Shown here: one piece after another, positions 1-7,980 of the stretch | Numbering within the stretch: position 1 is the stretch's first letter | How the letters are laid out: every line of letters begins with the position of its first letter | Assembly (NCBI GenBank): GCA_030544235.1 | Contig: CM060465.1 | Coordinates: forward strand, 26,730,988 to 26,794,987 | Reading direction: 5' to 3' | Length of the DNA: 64,000 nt | Source of the DNA: Lepturacanthus savala | Lineage: Eukaryota > Chordata > Actinopteri > Scombriformes > Trichiuridae | The notes under the pieces: model-generated | What the model was told of the DNA's origin: nothing | The model's database searches: none | Seen by the model: only the letters and a program-made list of their open reading frames with translations | Position numbers and translations under genes: made by a program

Positions 1-592
1 TTGATGTTTGCAAACAGTTGCTCATTTCCACATCTAGCAGTTAAGGAACAACATCATTATTGAATTGAAATCGTATCTGTCCACCTGGGAATGTAAGTGC
101 AATATTCACTTGTGTTTCGCTGGGTTTCTGCTCTCTAATAACTCCTGAGGGAAATGCCTGGCTCTTAAGCTTTTAAATGCTTCACTATGTTCCACAGCTA
201 ACTGCCTGTTCGCGGTTTGTTGCTTAGCAGGTATTGTACAGTGGGGTTTTAGAGCTTTTTCTTGGAAAACATCTGCCTGCCGAGGTCCAAAAATGACGCT
301 ATGAGAGCAATAATAATCAATCAAAAACCATAAAGTTGCAGCTGTACAACAAAACAATAAACTGAAACTCACTATAAAGCTTATGAACCACAACATTCCC
401 AGGTCTCATCTTTCTGTTGCCTAGTTTCTTGTAATCTGTCTTCTGCCTAACAAAGGAACAAAATCCTTCTAAAATGTATATACATAGACGAAAAACCCTA
501 CTAAATCTCTGAGCTGTGACACATCATACAGATGATTAAAGAACAGAATCTTCCGATAATTTTGTTAAATATTGTGGGTTTTAGTTTTTCAT
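1..592. other. 3' flank of the kinesin gene
   Basis: This stretch lies downstream of the kinesin stop codon and presumably holds its 3' UTR. I see no canonical minus-strand AATAAA close to the stop, no repeat and no second gene. The cleavage site cannot be placed by eye. Confidence 0.4.
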
Positions 593-742
593 CTACTTGC
601 CAGTCTTGTTGGTTTTAGCTGGTACAATGTTTTGCGGTGCTTTGCCAAGTGAAACCTGTCGTATGGTGGAACCGAACTGCAGCGTGCTCAGAGTTTCCTG
701 CGCGTCCTTTATGTCCGGACTCACATTCACAAATACGCAGCA
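593..742 (-). CDS. Kinesin-14 exon 14 (terminal; residues 730-778 and stop)
   Basis: This 150-bp terminal exon encodes CCVFVNVSPD, TLSTLQFGSTIRQVSLGKAP and a short basic tail, ending in TAG at 595-593. It forms the final strand and helix of the motor. The very short tail after the motor fits kinesin-14 architecture. Confidence 0.93.
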   Translation of the reverse strand, partial: CCVFVNVSPDIKDAQETLSTLQFGSTIRQVSLGKAPQNIVPAKTNKTGK

Positions 743-3700
743 CTGCAGAGAAACCAGAAGACACGGCTGTTAGTGATAAAACACAGCTGACACTGTCTAT
801 AGTCTAGATAGTCTGCTGCATATATGAACTGTGGAAACTCCCAGCAGCAAGTCCCATATGTTGATAAAGGACAAATGTGAGTCTTCAGTATTCCACTTAC
901 CTTTGCATCTCCACTGAGGCAAGGCTGCAGGAGGTGGGTGAGTTTAGAGTTTCGGAACGGGACGTGAAGGGCGTTACACTTCACAGCACTAAACACCTGA
1001 AAGAGAGATGGCAACGACCTTTGACCTGACCAAATGTCCAGCCATCGTGTTTAGAAGTTTAACCTGAAAGATACGTGATGATCTAAAAGTCTTTAACTTG
1101 AGGTGTTACTGCACCTGTCCCAGCGCTGTCAGTGACTTGTTGATGGCAGCCGCCTCCACCAGCCTCTGCCCCTCGGCTTCGGTTTTGGAGATCCGCTCAG
1201 ATCCGGCGAGATCACACAAGGTCAACGTACCACGAGACACCAGACCCGACACTTTGTCTGAACCCTCCACCTCTAACGCCACCAACAGGTGAGAGCGGGA
1301 ACTGAAGATGTGGAAGGTTATGCGATGTAGCAGCCGATATCGTAAATAATTTGCCTTCTTCCAAATAGAATAGGCCAATAACATAACAAATGTCCACTAA
1401 CGTAATAAAAGTCCTGAAATAATAATGTAATAACTTTTGGCCGATAATGTAATGACTCAGCTGGTTATTGCGTCTTTGGCCTGGTGAAGAAAAATTAGTT
1501 TTGAAAATAAATAAGTTTTACATTATTGGCAAAATGTTATTATCAGTTCAGGACTTTTAAGTTATTGGCCAATTAATATATTATGGGCCTATTACGTTTT
1601 AAAGAGGGCAAATATTTTATGTTATCGGCAGTTATTACGTTATCGGCTGCTACAACAAAATGTATTCAGATTTTAATCAGTGGTATTTCTGTATAATTTA
1701 CCTCTGTATGTTCATCTTGGTTGAGGCGATCTTTCTGTTCTTTTCACCCATCTCCATGACGTTGAGGATGTCGGCCTCGGTCTGAACTTGGACCTGGGTC
1801 AGTCCCGGGACCGACACTGACTTCCCCTGGACCCGGATGTCCAGTGTAGTGCCGGGACTTTTGGTCAACAGGTCGTTCAGGCTGTCATTATAGATCTCCA
1901 ACATGGAAATCTAGAAATAGCAAAAGTCAAGTCTTCTGTTTGGTTCTGACCTGGAAAAAATTGTATTCATTTTACTTTTTTTGTAATGGATAGAAGGAAA
2001 TTTGAAGATACAGAGCTAAGATATGATTTTTATATAAAACAGCAAACTATCACTCATTCTTACATAGGCTCTATAAAAAAGGGTGAATTGTACCTTTACT
2101 TATTTAAAACAAGTTTAAAAAAGTGTTTAGGACAAAGTTAACTTGGTGGCAATTCAGGAGCTACAGCTATTTTAATTTGGGTATGTTATTTTAGGTTTTG
2201 CTCCAAGAGTGGGAGAAATTAAAGGTTTACATTCATAAACATCTTGTTATCCATAAATCTTTTTAAAATCAACTGCGACTAAATAAACATTCATACCTTC
2301 AGAGTGTAGGACACCTTCTCTTTTTCTGCACAGATGCGGAGCAGTTCTCGTATCGACCTGAAGGGAGATGCATGAACACACAGACTTCTCTGTCACTGCA
2401 GACATGAGGTAAGAGGAGACTACGTTGAGCAGAGTTTTACGTCTGTTTTTTTCTTTTTCTCCTCTCTGACGGGAAACTCTAACTCTTTATGTAAACTGAC
2501 CCTCTTTCTGCCAGAGCTGCACCTCATCACATATTTATAAACTGTTGTCAGGTGACACCTCACATAAAGAGACACAATTAGTCTCAATTGTCCCTGACGG
2601 TGATTCATGTTCCAGGCAGGGAGATAAACAGCTGCTACTGTTGTAAGAAGTATTCAGATCCTCGACTTAAGCAAAAATAACAATTGACTAATGTAAAAAA
2701 TACTAATAATGTAAAGTTCCTGCATGAAAAATCCTATTACTGGAAGTGGAGCAAGTTTCAAATATTTGTTATATTATCTTGTATATATCTTGCTTGTTAT
2801 AGTATCTATTAATGTAGTGGAGGAGAAAGTAGAATTTTCCCACTGAAATGTAGTAGGTTGGAAGTATGAAGCAGCATCTGGAATACTCACGTAAACTAAA
2901 ATATTGTAATGTAAAAAGTGTGCTTATGTACAGTACATGCAGTCCCTACACAAAGAGTTTAAAAATATTCTGCCTATTCAGGTTTGATTACACTTTAGAT
3001 TATCTGTGACCTGATATTGACTCCAGGGTTCTCCTTGCTGCCCATCATGGTGTACGTCTTCCCGGAGCCAGTTTGTCCGTAGGCCAGAATACAGACGTTA
3101 TATCCGTCCACACAGGACGTAATTACTGGTAGAGTTCCTGCAAACACCTCCTCCTACAGAGAGGAAGCAAAGTAAAAATGAAACTTACAAAATTCTAATT
3201 TTACATAAACAACAAGAGCTCGATGTGTCTTTTCTAACTGATCTGTTCCATTTGAAAGAGAATCTTGATCCCAGCAGCAATTTTAAATACTATTTAAATG
3301 AAACCTTATGAGACTATGGCTCCTCTAAAGTGCCATTAAATTAATACATTAAAAAACAATCAGTTTAAATGCTCTGCTGCTCTGTGAAAGCACACAGCTC
3401 ATTAAGGCCCACACCTCGTTAAGACTGCTGGCCTTACTGTATTACATATTACTCTTGTGTTCAACAGTTTGCAGGATTAGATTTAACTGTAAGCCCTATG
3501 CTGTCCAACTCATTGTATCAGGTCCCTGTAGTATGATAAAATAGCAGCTAATATTTCTGTGAATATTCTCTTCCAGCTCTCTAAGTCATAGCTGAATATG
3601 AGTTAGCTTCCCTAGAAAGAAAATATTACTCATCAAACTACACTTCCAGGTATTGAGCGAAGCAAGACAGACAGTTAACCAAAAGCATGAACATGTTTTC

Positions 3701-6700
3701 ATTAAACATCTTTTAACACCCTTTCTTGGTATCATCTAAAAAATTAACTTTGTTGATGCTCATTTATTACTGAAATGAATCAAATCAATTCACTTAAAGA
3801 GTCTTGAAGAGTTTTCAGTTTGTATGAACAAAGCATGGATTGGTACTTTTGATCTGATGGAACACGCTACTGGCCTCAGAAGGGTTAAACAGGTCAAAGC
3901 AGATAATTACTTGTGTGCTACTGGGAGGGTAGACTTTGTCAAACTGGAACTTCTTCTTGCTTCCCTTCTGGACGACCAGCACCTCCTGCTCGTCGGTTTT
4001 CTCCAGGCAGGAGCTGGACGCTGAGTTCTTCCTGCAGCGACAGAACACGCGGATGTTTCCCTGCAGCTCCAGCAGCTTGTTGTACAGACTCTTCCTCTCC
4101 ACCGCTTCTTTCCTGTAGAGGGATCGCAGCTCTTCCACCTCCCCTGCCGCCTCCTGCTCCACCTGAGCCACATTGGCCACGCCTCCCTTCAGCTGCTCCA
4201 GCTGGTTCTTCATGTCCATCAGCGCCTGGCGGACTGTGGATCGAAGCTGCTTGTTGGAGACGTTCAGCTCGCGGGTCAGTCGGCTCACTTGGCGGAGGTG
4301 GTCGGGGTCCACGGTAGGCTTGGCGACGGCTTTGGTAGGCGGGGCAGTAGGAACCCGGCGGCTCAGGAGGGATCGGATCTTCTCGCGTGCCTCCTGCTGG
4401 TCAGCCTCCAGCTCGGCCAGCTTCTGGTTCAGGTGCTCCACGACATCGTTCAGGTAGCGGACCTCCCTCGCTAGGTAGCTGTTCTGCTGGAAGAGGTTGT
4501 CTGCCTCCTTCTCTTTGGTCTGGAGCTTTTGCTTCAGATCCTCGATGACCCGGTCCCTCTCCAGGAGGGCTCTGCTGGGTTAAAGCAGTGTTTAGTCATA
4601 CTTCTGCTTTAAAAACAGATGCTGCTCTAATGCTGCGTCATGTCAGTTTCCATAATTATGAGTTTTTAATAGTGTTCACATCAACCTCCAAGTGATAATT
4701 ACGACTGGGAAATTATTTTACATTTTGTCTTAAAGCTCTGATATATCCCAGTTGACAGCAAATACAGAAGTGCCTATCAAACAGGAAAACCTCAAAGCCA
4801 AAGTCCATCCTTCAATGTAATTAAACATTGATCGATTAGACAATCAATGTCATTTTGACAATGCAAAGTATTTTTAACCCTCATATGACCCACTCAATTG
4901 TTAAAGTTATGATAAAAGTAGTTTTGGTGTGTTTCTTGTTGACCTGAACGAGTTGAGGTCAGTGTAGTTGTGATCGCCACTGGGGGGGGCCTGCAGGAGG
5001 ATTTCTCCGAACATGGTGAGGTAGACGGAGATGACCTCCTCGGCGTCATAGTTACACTGTCTGAGAGCTGCAGTGATCTCCTTCTGGTCCACCAAGCCTG
5101 GCAGGGCAGACTGCAACACGAGAGCAAGCATAGCCTCAGTCTTCATTTCCTTCCTGGTTTTATTGCATGTACTGGAAACTGACCAACATGACCGTGCTTT
5201 TACAGCTTCTACAACTGTTCCAAAAGGACCTGTAATAGTAATGTACTAGTAATTATAAAAGACTGAGAAAGGTTTAGAGGAAAGACACACCAAGCAGCAT
5301 CAGGGTCTTGCTCACCATGACCCTTTGGACTCTGGCTTGGACGAACTCGACGTTCATCTCCCACTGCAGCGGCAGAAGCAGCCAGATGCCTGACTGGAGA
5401 TCCCAGAACCTGCAGATATTCACCCTCTCCTGGAAAACACAAAGCGTGATAGAAGATGATGTAGATGTGGATATAGCGCTCAAGAACTGACTCCTCTCAT
5501 GGTGTAACCGACTCTGTCTCACCTCAAACATGTAGGTATGGACGGTCCCTTTGCCTTCAATGTAGATGCTGCCGATGCGATCATCCTCCCTGACGGCCGG
5601 CTGGCTGCTGGTCACTGTGTGCAGCTGACCAGAGCTCTAAAGGAACACAATACTTTTTTTTTTATCCAGCTGCATGTTCTCCATGTAGACTAATATATTC
5701 AATCTGTCTGTGCTTTTTTTTCAGAACATTTTGTTCATTTCACCTCATTGTTGGGGGTGATGAAGCGTCCCTGGCTGTGCCACTCCTTTGGAAAAGGCTG
5801 GAGCTTCTTGTAAAGATACAGTAACAATTAGGACCTTACAGTTACAAATGTAAAAATAATTATAAACCAAACTGTATGCAGAAAACAGTTGTTATTTCTC
5901 CAGAGGTCTATAATGTATTTATTTTTTCTCATGGGATATGTTTAATTTCTCCGCGAGTTCCTACCTGCGACTCATCCACATAAACTCTTTTTCCGTGATG
6001 GTGGTTGAAGCAGCTGTAGAGTGTCCCATTGTTGTGAAGGAAAGTCTCAAAATCCAGAGACAGTTCTTCACTTTCTTCCACAGTTTCCTGAAGAAAAGTA
6101 TTAAAGCATCTCAATCTACTGTTTATATTGCTTTTGTCCCAGTTATAGCAACATTTCCCAATAAATTATTGAATTTAAAGATCGATCAGCTTGAAAATTG
6201 TTTTAAAATATTCTAATACACTGCCTGTAGGAAGTATGCTTTTGGAAGCAAGTGCTGGCACTGACAAAGGTATGGTGAAACCTAAGAAATACTCTTTACT
6301 GATGTGATTACTGTAACATAGAGGACATCCAGCATAGGCATCCACATCCACACAGAGTTAATGAGCCTGGTTAGAATTTATGTTGAAAGTGTGCATCTCA
6401 ATCTACATATCCGTTTATCAATTGTGTAGATAGGCCAAGTAAAATGGGGCTTATAATAAATCTCTTACTTTATACTTTTTCCTGTACCATTTCTGTTAGC
6501 TGCATGATCCGTGCAACAAAAAGGCAAAGTCTGGTACAAGAATTTAAGGGAATATTTTTTTTTTCTTTTCAGTAATATAAACTAGGCTTAATGAAAGTGC
6601 TGCTGCAGGATAGCGCAGTGATACATAAATCTATGGATTTTAACGTTTAATGATAATAATGATGTTTTGAATATCTATCAAAAATCTCCACACAAAATTA

Positions 6701-7919
6701 CATTAATTTACAATTTCCCTAGATTATTTAAAATATTTATTATACCATACTTTATTTGTATCTTTTGATATTTAATGTCATTTATTAATCTGTTTAACCC
6801 TATATATAATTAAAATTTGACATCCAGTATGTGTTATTATTTCTGTTCAAATTACAGGGATGTAAGAGATACTTATACACTATGGTATGATAGTTGTAAT
6901 GGATAACATCACAGATGCATTATTAATGTTTGAGTGAATATATTAAAAAGCTACTCACATTCACGGCTGTATTCGTGACAGTTTGTGTCGTTTCTTCTTC
7001 TTCGCTCCTGTTGTTTTCTTCACTCTTTAAGGACTGGATGTCCACAGTGTGGCTGTCGGCCGCCACCACCTCTTCATCTGCCTGAGAATAAATCACACAC
7101 AAAGTATTTTGAAATAGGGAAAAGTACGTAAGTATTATGAGCTTGATGTGGTTAAAGTATTGCAGTAAAATAGAGACTGATAAACTGTTATATATGACAT
7201 CATTAGATTATTAATATGAAGCATCAGTGTTAGAGCAGCATGATACAGTTGTAGCTGCTGGAGGTGCAGCTAGTTTCAACTACTCTATATACAATTAGCT
7301 AGTTTAGTTCAGTGGTTCCCAACCTAGGGGTCCAGCCCCTCTAAAGAATCACCAGATAAATCTGAGTGGTCCTGAGATGTTAAATGGAAGAAGAAAGAAT
7401 TAAAAAAAAACAAAAGTTCTGAGTCACAAATCTTTTTTCAGTTTTTATATATTTTTTCTAGTCCTTGAATTTTGGTGCAATATTGGATAATTTAAACAAT
7501 TAATGAAATGAAAGCACGTGAGCAGTTTAAAGTGGGAACGGTACTGAAACACAGGTGTTAATAAATGATACTAATTAAGGTTTCATTCAGGTCAACGGAC
7601 AACACCAGCAACAGATCCGGGTGCTGCTATGTGCATGTAAGCTAACTGCAAAGGTCTAACCCTACAGCTAATTAATAGAACCTTAATTAGTATCATTGGT
7701 AACACCTGTGTTTATCTGCTATTTCATGTCAACAATACATGAAATAAATATAAATATAATATAATATACAATATAAGAAATAAATGAGTAACTTACCTGC
7801 AGGGTGTCGTCGCTGCTTCCCGCCGGTGTGGAGGCTCGGGGCGGGTCGGGCTCACTCTCCACGCCGTATTCCGGCCTCTCGGGTGCGGATACTTCACTGA
7901 CGGACGCTCCGCTGCCCAT
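593..7919 (-). CDS. Kinesin-14 (C-terminal motor kinesin, KIFC-like), complete 14-exon gene
   Basis: Joining 14 exons (7919-7797, 7081-6959, 6087-5965, 5806-5744, 5636-5523, 5429-5316, 5110-4944, 4574-3911, 3153-3011, 2357-2297, 1910-1702, 1301-1115, 996-901, 742-593) gives an open frame of 778 residues with GT-AG introns and consistent phases. The order is an N-terminal region (1-275), coiled coil (about 276-346), a Pro/Thr linker (347-367), a second coiled coil (368-446), the kinesin-14 neck GNIRVF (448-453), then the motor. The motor shows P-loop GQTGSGKT (523-530), switch I SSRSH (635-639) and switch II DLAGSE (665-670). A motor placed after the coiled coil defines kinesin-14, whose members usually move toward microtubule minus ends or crosslink microtubules. 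The start is the first ATG after an in-frame TGA and has a good Kozak context (G at -3, G at +4). I cannot assign it to KIFC1, KIFC2 or KIFC3, and the N-terminal half matches none I recall, so no symbol is given. Confidence 0.9.
901..996 (-). CDS. Kinesin-14 exon 13 (residues 698-729)
   Basis: This 96-bp phase-0 exon encodes HVPFRNSKLTHLLQPCLSGD, the conserved kinesin segment before the last motor strand. Acceptor is ttcag and donor gtaagt. Confidence 0.95.
1115..1301 (-). CDS. Kinesin-14 exon 12: switch I and switch II (residues 635-697)
   Basis: This 187-bp exon holds SSRSHLLV (switch I), LTLCDLAGSERISK (switch II) and INKSLTALG, all hallmark kinesin motor motifs. Its acceptor lies only about 24 bp from a MITE that fills most of the preceding intron. 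Confidence 0.96.
1326..1654. repeat. MITE with TGTAGCAGCCGATA terminal inverted repeats (copy 1)
   Basis: This 329-bp element is bounded by tgtagcagccgatatcgtaa at the left and the inverted form, ending in ttatcggctgctaca, at the right. Inside, short motifs such as ttattggcc and tacgttat recur in both orientations. It fills most of kinesin intron 11 (1302-1701). No clear target-site duplication is visible. A related copy lies at about 18500-18804. Superfamily not assigned. Confidence 0.75.
1702..1910 (-). CDS. Kinesin-14 exon 11 (residues 566-635)
   Basis: This 209-bp exon starts ISMLEIYNDSLNDLL, a core kinesin strand and helix, and runs through SVPGLTQVQV to the start of switch I (NIQ). It ends in phase 2, and exon 12 completes NIQSSRSH. 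Confidence 0.95.
2297..2357 (-). CDS. Kinesin-14 exon 10 (residues 545-565)
   Basis: This small 61-bp exon encodes SIRELLRICAEKEKVSYTLK. It corresponds to the kinesin helix that follows the P-loop segment and the start of the next strand. Acceptor is ttcag, donor gtatga, and phases agree with exons 9 and 11. Confidence 0.88.
2640..2960. repeat. Fish-type dispersed repeat of the acttaag / cctgcatg kind
   Basis: This AT-rich stretch in kinesin intron 9 starts gtattcagatcctcgactta and contains aagttcctgcatgaaaaatc and gtagtggaggagaaagtag. Related sequence occurs at 21975-22185 and, more weakly, at 7120-7260 and 53420-53530. From memory it resembles a widespread non-autonomous fish repeat; I cannot name the family. 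Confidence 0.5.
3011..3153 (-). CDS. Kinesin-14 exon 9: ATP-binding P-loop (residues 498-545)
   Basis: This 143-bp exon encodes VDGYNVCILAYGQTGSGKTY, the nucleotide-binding P-loop of kinesin motors, followed by TMMGSKENPG. Acceptor is tgtag and donor gtcaca, ending in phase 2. Confidence 0.95.
3154..3910. other. Kinesin intron 8, no feature seen
   Basis: This 757-bp AT-rich intron shows no exon-like frame with splice sites and no repeat I recognise. The neighbouring introns 1911-2296 and 4575-4943 also look empty. Confidence 0.5.
3911..4574 (-). CDS. Kinesin-14 exon 8: coiled coils, neck and start of motor (residues 276-497)
   Basis: This is the largest exon (664 bp). It encodes two heptad-rich coiled coils separated by a PTAPPTKAVAKP linker, then the kinesin-14 neck LLELQGNIRVFCRCR and the first motor strands up to FQFDKVYPPSSTQ. 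The usual RVRP after the neck reads RCRK here. The acceptor is a tandem cagcag, so a one-codon-shorter form starting at 4571 is possible. Confidence 0.92.
4944..5110 (-). CDS. Kinesin-14 exon 7 (residues 221-276, split codon)
   Basis: This 167-bp exon has acceptor ttgcag, donor gtcaac, and ends in phase 2. It encodes a short helical segment, KEITAALRQCNYDAEEVIS, whose spacing resembles a small UBA/CUE-type helix bundle; that resemblance is only by eye. Confidence 0.8.
5316..5429 (-). CDS. Kinesin-14 exon 6 (residues 183-220)
   Basis: This 114-bp phase-0 exon has acceptor ttccag and donor gtgagc. It encodes ERVNICRFWDLQSGIWLLLP followed by an Arg/Val-rich segment. Two Trp in a WDLQSGIW motif suggest a globular core upstream of the coiled coil. 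Confidence 0.8.
5523..5636 (-). CDS. Kinesin-14 exon 5 (residues 145-182)
   Basis: This 114-bp phase-0 exon has acceptor tttag and donor gtgaga. It includes IGSIYIEGKGTVHTYMFE, an alternating hydrophobic pattern that suggests beta strands. It joins exon 6 in frame. Confidence 0.8.
5744..5806 (-). CDS. Kinesin-14 exon 4 (residues 124-144)
   Basis: This small 63-bp phase-0 exon encodes KLQPFPKEWHSQGRFITPNN plus E. Acceptor ttacaag and donor gtgaaa flank it. It continues the aromatic-rich N-terminal domain of exon 3. Confidence 0.7.
5965..6087 (-). CDS. Kinesin-14 exon 3 (residues 83-123)
   Basis: This is a third consecutive 123-bp phase-0 exon, with acceptor ttcag and donor gtagga. It contains ETFLHNNGTLYSCFNHHHG and GKRVYVDES, rich in aromatics and His. 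It looks like the start of a folded domain rather than disordered tail; I do not recognise the family. Confidence 0.8.
6590..6700 (-). repeat. Fragment of a dispersed element shared with the 40.3 kb and 50.5 kb loci
   Basis: The segment carries ctgctgcaggatagcgcagt, then gattttaacgtttaatgata, then ttttgaatatctatcaaaaa. The last two are near-identical to 40733-40790, and the first is matched in reverse at 50560-50600. It lies in kinesin intron 2 (6088-6958), which otherwise shows nothing recognisable. Confidence 0.6.
6959..7081 (-). CDS. Kinesin-14 exon 2 (residues 42-82)
   Basis: This is a 123-bp phase-0 exon with acceptor ctcag and donor gtgag. It encodes a Glu-rich, low-complexity stretch (EEEETT and similar) with no fold I recognise. 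It is called from the splice sites and the open frame joining exons 1 and 3. Confidence 0.75.
7547..7713. repeat. Foldback/MITE with about 36-bp inverted arms
   Basis: The left arm 7547-7582 starts aaacacaggtgtta and includes aatgatactaattaaggtt. The right arm 7679-7713 is its reverse complement with about three differences. A 96-bp unique spacer separates the arms. The element sits in kinesin intron 1 (7082-7796) and could fold into a hairpin in the pre-mRNA. Confidence 0.75.
7797..7919 (-). CDS. Kinesin-14 exon 1 (start; residues 1-41)
   Basis: The ATG is at 7919-7917 and the protein begins MGSGASVSEV. An in-frame TGA lies 20 codons upstream with no intervening ATG, so the start is firm. 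The exon is 123 bp, ends in phase 0, and has donor CAG|gtaagt. Gly2 with Ser6 fits the N-myristoylation consensus; the rest is acidic and Pro/Ser-rich and probably disordered. Confidence 0.85.
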
Positions 7920-7980
7920 CACGACTCCACACACAGACACGGACACGGAGAGAGGCAGCAGCAGATAAACCTGCGGTCAT
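7894..7980 (-). other. Upstream ORF overlapping the kinesin start codon
   Basis: An ATG at 7980-7978 opens a 28-codon frame (MTAGLSAAASLRVRVCVWSR and 8 more residues) that ends at 7894, inside kinesin codon 9. It is out of frame with the main ORF. If transcription starts upstream of 7980, it would reduce initiation at the kinesin ATG. The transcription start is unknown, so this is conditional. Confidence 0.4.

Noticed and set aside
3913..4317. Plus-strand frames opposite kinesin exon 8
   Set aside because: They are antisense shadows of the coiled-coil coding exon; GC-rich coding DNA often leaves the opposite strand open.
593..7919. Calling the kinesin KIFC1, KIFC2 or KIFC3
   Set aside because: The motor is clearly kinesin-14, but the N-terminus and motor-start residues do not match any of the three well enough from memory.
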